Source: Xanthomonas translucens pv. translucens DSM 18974
GTDB taxonomy: Bacteria; Pseudomonadota; Gammaproteobacteria; Xanthomonadales; Xanthomonadaceae
Reading direction: 5' to 3'
Length of the DNA: 18,213 nucleotides
Assembly (NCBI RefSeq): GCF_000331775.1
Contig: NZ_CAPJ01000464.1
Location: 1-18,213, forward strand
The notes below the pieces were generated by a model. That model was not told the DNA's origin. It did not search any database and saw only the letters and a program-made list of their open reading frames with translations. The position numbers and the translations under genes were made by a program. This document shows, piece after piece, positions 16,101-18,213 of this stretch. Each line of letters opens with the position of its first letter. The first letter of the stretch is position 1.

Positions 16101-17118
16101 GCGGTTTCCCAGCCATTTCGGGATCGAACTGCCGCTGGGCAGCTTGTTCGATGCATCGACCGTAGCTGGCTTGGCCACGCTGATGGAAAACGCCGAGGAG
16201 TCGCAGAACGATCCGCTGGCGCCATTGCTGCGGCTTCGCCGGGGCGATCACGGCAACCGGCCGCTGTTCTGTATCCATCCGGTGGTTGGGCTGGGCTGGT
16301 CGTATCTCGGCCTGCTCGGCCAGCTCGACCCAGGCTGCCCGGTGTACGCCCTGCAGTCGCCGGCCTTGCGCAGCGGCGCGGCGTTGCCGGACAGCATTGA
16401 GACGATCGCCGCCGATTATCTGCGGCGGATCCGCTGCGTGCAGCCGCAGGGGCCATACCGGTTGCTGGGCTGGTCACTGGGCGGTTTGATCGTGCATGCG
16501 ATGGCCGCCGAACTGCGTGCCGGTGGTCACGAGGTGGAATTGCTGGTCATGCTCGACGCCTATCCCTATGCCCATGCCGACCGCATCGCCGCGCTGGGCG
16601 ACGATGCGGCCAGGATGCGTGCCGCGGTGAACTTCCTCGGCTTGCGGCTGGATCCGGACCAGCCCGCGCCCGCCGACTTGGCCGATCTGTCGACGCTGCT
16701 GTGCGACCATTACGGCTTGCTGTCGCTGCCGTTGGTGCAGCAGTTGCTGCAGGACGATCCGCAGCTGATGGATCGCATCGCCGCGCTGACCGAGCATCAG
16801 CTGGCGCTGGCCGGCAATTACCAGCCGCAACGCGTGGACGTGGATCTGCTGTTCTTCGAGGCGGCGATCAAGCCGGCGCCGGACCTGTCGCAGCTGTTGC
16901 AGCAGCGACCCGAGGCCTGGCGCGATTTCGTCGCCGAACTGGACGTGCGCCTGGTCGACAGCGACCACCAGTCGATGCTGCAGTCGGCACCCGCGGCGCA
17001 GATCGCGCAGATCGTGGATGCGCGCCTGCATCCACGCCAGTCCGGACAGCGCGCGCCTGCGGCCGCGCCGCGGCTGGCGCAGCCGCGGCCGGCCACGGAG
17101 GTGCTGGTCGATGCCTGA
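13105..17118 (+). CDS. Single-module nonribosomal peptide synthetase, C-A-PCP-TE, EntF-like, predicted glycine-activating
   Basis: A 1337-aa cytoplasmic synthetase. The ATG at 13105 has AAGGAG six bases upstream; the open frame extends left but without homology. Condensation domain about 8-440: LTIAQRGLWVAQK and intact HHIMMDG (138-144). Adenylation domain about 470-940: YTSGSTGTPKG (603-613), YGPTETT (740-746), YRTGD (826-830), NGKLDRKAL with Lys937. Carrier domain: DNFFELGGDSL with the phosphopantetheine Ser991. Thioesterase about 1040-1300: GWSLGG with Ser1124, Asp1151 and His1288 (SDHQSML). Order and length match enterobactin synthase EntF. Reading the specificity pocket gives D649 I650 L653 Q692 V716 G718 L739 V747 W748 K937, close to the glycine code DILQLGLIWK. 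With no second module, the condensation domain must take an acyl or aryl donor from a partner not in the window. All catalytic residues are present. It overlaps the next gene by 8 bases. Confidence 0.95.
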   Translation: MNQLSCGSLPLTIAQRGLWVAQKINPKASLNLSEALELFGPIQPQLILRASRQVVCEFEAIRTRIVEENGMPRQRVEAEYLGDFPYLDLSGEAAPRQAAERWIAQAIERQWDIARDPLWSCVLFRLGEDHYLWVQYAHHIMMDGYSGGMAAQRLAELYSAYAAGVEPPASTAGALAGLVELEASYRESERCRRDRDYWMQQLANPPPAVRLTRRPGALQCGSLRSTGYLSSAQIARLRELGALYGATLPQLLIALVAAFYHRNTGAEDLIFGMPVTGRVNRQYRSTPGMVANAVSIRLAMAPQAPFHSLFAQVASVVRSALRHQQYRYEDLRRDLGLVRNDQQLAWLAVNIEAFDYALDFGGVQAIPHNLSNGSFEDLTIFFYERGNGADVRFDFDANPGLYTREELDEHRRRLLQLVDSVLDDPTQALGQVDMLGAQERARLLYDWNRTDAALPEPSSLPHWFAQQAAATPDAVAVRCASQALDYRSLQQRSAQLAAQWVEEGMSPGDVIAVALPRSEQLLVVLLAVMWSGATYLPLDPLGPAERNATILKDSGAIALVCEPAQWEQHALGGIVWLDPQAGTDRAPLPAPRATADGIAYLLYTSGSTGTPKGVEVSHRNLASFLFAMQEELQLQASDRVLALTTISFDIAALELYLPLICGASAVVAGDGLLHDPHGLSRLIARERISLMQATPSLWRILLANEDLPLQQVHALVGGETLSGELATRLLQRSARLTHLYGPTETTVWSTVMRLTPAETASVPIGRPLRNTRVYVLDGQQQPVPTGASGELYIGGAGVAKGYRKRQQLNDASFLPDPFVADGGRMYRTGDLARWREDGVLEFLGRADAQLKIRGHRVEPGEVEAALLLHPAIAAAAVVGHRDGDGAMQLVAYLVAAGDAMLPTLDALRQQLQARLPKHMLPTVCMALPALPLTPNGKLDRKALPVPGRAEAPRYVAPRTALEQRLVALWQRLLGVERIGVHDNFFELGGDSLTAAELLARFPSHFGIELPLGSLFDASTVAGLATLMENAEESQNDPLAPLLRLRRGDHGNRPLFCIHPVVGLGWSYLGLLGQLDPGCPVYALQSPALRSGAALPDSIETIAADYLRRIRCVQPQGPYRLLGWSLGGLIVHAMAAELRAGGHEVELLVMLDAYPYAHADRIAALGDDAARMRAAVNFLGLRLDPDQPAPADLADLSTLLCDHYGLLSLPLVQQLLQDDPQLMDRIAALTEHQLALAGNYQPQRVDVDLLFFEAAIKPAPDLSQLLQQRPEAWRDFVAELDVRLVDSDHQSMLQSAPAAQIAQIVDARLHPRQSGQRAPAAAPRLAQPRPATEVLVDA

Positions 17119-18213
17119 GCAACAGCATGCCGCGTCGGTGCGCGGCGCGACGGTGGCGATCTTCACGATCGGCACGCGTGGCGACATCCAGCCGATGCTG
17201 GCGCTGGGACGCGAACTGCAGCAGCGCGGCCACGCGGTCCGCATCGTCACCAGCGCCAACTTCGCCGAGCAGATCCGGGCTGCCGGGCTGAGCTTCTTCG
17301 CGCTCAGCGGCGACTTCCAGGCCCTGCTCGAAAACGACCTCAGCATCGCCGATCGCGGATTGCAGTGGCGGGCGATGGCCACGCTGTTCCGCGAACGCAT
17401 GGCGTTCTGGGCCAGGGACTGGGCGGCGCAAGGGCAATTGGCGTGTATGGGCGCGGACCTGTTGATCGGCGTCGGCAGCGTCAGCCTGCTCGCCGCGGCG
17501 CTGGGCGAGGTCTGCGCGATTCCGGTGGTGTTCGCGCAGCTGCAACCCTTGACCGCGTCGCGACAGTTGCCGCCGATGCTGCTGGCCGGGCGCAACGTGC
17601 CGGGGCCGCTGAGCATGGCGGCCTATCAGCTGTTGCGCCTGGGCGTGTGGCGGGTGATGCGGCCGGCAATCAATCAGTGCGTGCGCGCGCAGCTCGGGTT
17701 GCGTCCTTATCCATGGTACGGGCCTTATTTCCATGGCGATTCGGCGCAGGTGCGGGTGCTGTATGGGTTCAGCCCCCACGTGCTGCCGCGTCCGTCCGAC
17801 TGGTCCGAGTCGGTGCAGATCTGCGGCTATTGGATGCTGCAGGAACCGCAGTGGCAGCCGCCTGCGGCGTTGCAGGCGTTTCTCGACGCCGGTCCGGCGC
17901 CGGTCTATATCGGCTTCGGCAGCATGGTCAGCGCCGACCCCCAGGCGTTCGCCGCGATGTTGGTCGAGGCGGTGCGACGCAGCGGCCGGCGCGCGGTGCT
18001 GGCCAGCGGCTGGGGCGCGCTGGACGCCGCGCATGCGCACGCCGATGCGCAGATCTTCCACCTGCGTCAGGCGCCGCATGCCTGGCTGTTCCCACGCATG
18101 GCCGCGATCGTGCATCACGGCGGCGCCGGCACCACCGGTGCGGCAGCGGCGGCGGGCGTGCCCTCGGTGGTGGTGCCGTTCTACGGCGACCAGCCGTTCT
18201 GGGCGCACTGTCT
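17111..18213 (+). CDS. UGT/GT1-type glycosyltransferase, 3' truncated by window
   Basis: The open frame from ATG 17111 to the window end gives 367 residues with no stop. It carries the N-terminal GT28-like signature VAIFTIGTRGDIQPMLALGRELQQRGH (about 14-40) and a C-terminal UDP-glycosyltransferase half: APVYIGFGSM, RAVLASGWG, APHAWLFPRMAAIVHHGGAGTT (HHGGAGTT at 335-342) and VPSVVVPFYGDQPFW. This is the family of sterol glucosyltransferase-like, macrolide and rhamnolipid glycosyltransferases, which move a sugar from a nucleotide donor to a small lipophilic or phenolic acceptor. No signal peptide is seen. Family members are about 400-430 aa, so roughly 50 residues are missing. The start overlaps the NRPS stop (ATGCCTGA), implying translational coupling and a shared product. 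Donor sugar and acceptor cannot be read from the sequence. Confidence 0.92.
   Translation, partial: MPEQQHAASVRGATVAIFTIGTRGDIQPMLALGRELQQRGHAVRIVTSANFAEQIRAAGLSFFALSGDFQALLENDLSIADRGLQWRAMATLFRERMAFWARDWAAQGQLACMGADLLIGVGSVSLLAAALGEVCAIPVVFAQLQPLTASRQLPPMLLAGRNVPGPLSMAAYQLLRLGVWRVMRPAINQCVRAQLGLRPYPWYGPYFHGDSAQVRVLYGFSPHVLPRPSDWSESVQICGYWMLQEPQWQPPAALQAFLDAGPAPVYIGFGSMVSADPQAFAAMLVEAVRRSGRRAVLASGWGALDAAHAHADAQIFHLRQAPHAWLFPRMAAIVHHGGAGTTGAAAAAGVPSVVVPFYGDQPFWAHC

Noticed and set aside
13654..16278. Very long open frame on the minus strand (874 codons)
   Set aside because: It lies antisense to the NRPS; its Gln/Arg/His-rich composition is the usual shadow of GC-rich coding DNA and shows no domain motif.

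Overview
The window is high-GC proteobacterial DNA and most resembles a Xanthomonadaceae chromosome, probably Xanthomonas. This rests on the gene set (comF, ubiA, ubiK-comM-P-II, speE, biosynthetic speA), the strong G/C third-position bias, and short palindromic intergenic repeats with a GTAGGAG head of the kind common in xanthomonads and pseudomonads. Genus is an inference; no rRNA or taxon-specific marker is present.

Layout. 1-333: 3' end of comF (+). 631-1170: a small lipoprotein-like gene (+) related to the SecD P1 head domain, apparently frameshifted at a CCCC run. 1158-1229: two inverted REP-like elements. 1352-2254: ubiA (-). 2270-2452: three strong hairpins, one a 22-bp perfect stem. 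2543-2619: tRNA-Arg(CCG) (+). 2814-3002: a weak small secreted-peptide ORF. 3133-3966: alpha/beta hydrolase (+). 4370-6611: two tandem secreted CrtC/AttH-type lipocalin-like paralogues (+), preceded by an AT-richer leader. 6632-6663: a hairpin between convergent genes. 6754-8557: ubiK-comM operon (-). 8734-9072: P-II signalling protein (+). About 9074-9381: a decayed gene remnant. 9382-10233: speE (-). 10477-12366: speA (+), diverging from speE across an 11-bp dyad. 12367-13104: a 738-bp non-coding, partly AT-rich stretch. 13105-17118: a single-module EntF-like NRPS (C-A-PCP-TE). 17111-end: a GT1/UGT-type glycosyltransferase overlapping the NRPS by 8 nt and cut by the window edge.

How the genes work together. 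speA and speE provide arginine to agmatine and putrescine to spermidine steps of polyamine synthesis from opposite sides of a shared regulatory region. ubiA and ubiK both serve ubiquinone synthesis. The ubiK-comM pair beside a P-II gene resembles the glnK/yqiC/yifB neighbourhood of gammaproteobacteria, but amtB is not next to the P-II gene here.

The most interesting part is 12.4-18.2 kb. A stand-alone C-A-PCP-TE synthetase with EntF architecture has an adenylation-domain code I read as DILQVGLVWK, two conservative changes from the classical glycine code DILQLGLIWK. It is translationally coupled to a sugar transferase. This points to a glycosylated acyl- or aryl-glycine product. The remaining genes and the acyl donor lie beyond the right edge, so the product cannot be fixed from this window.
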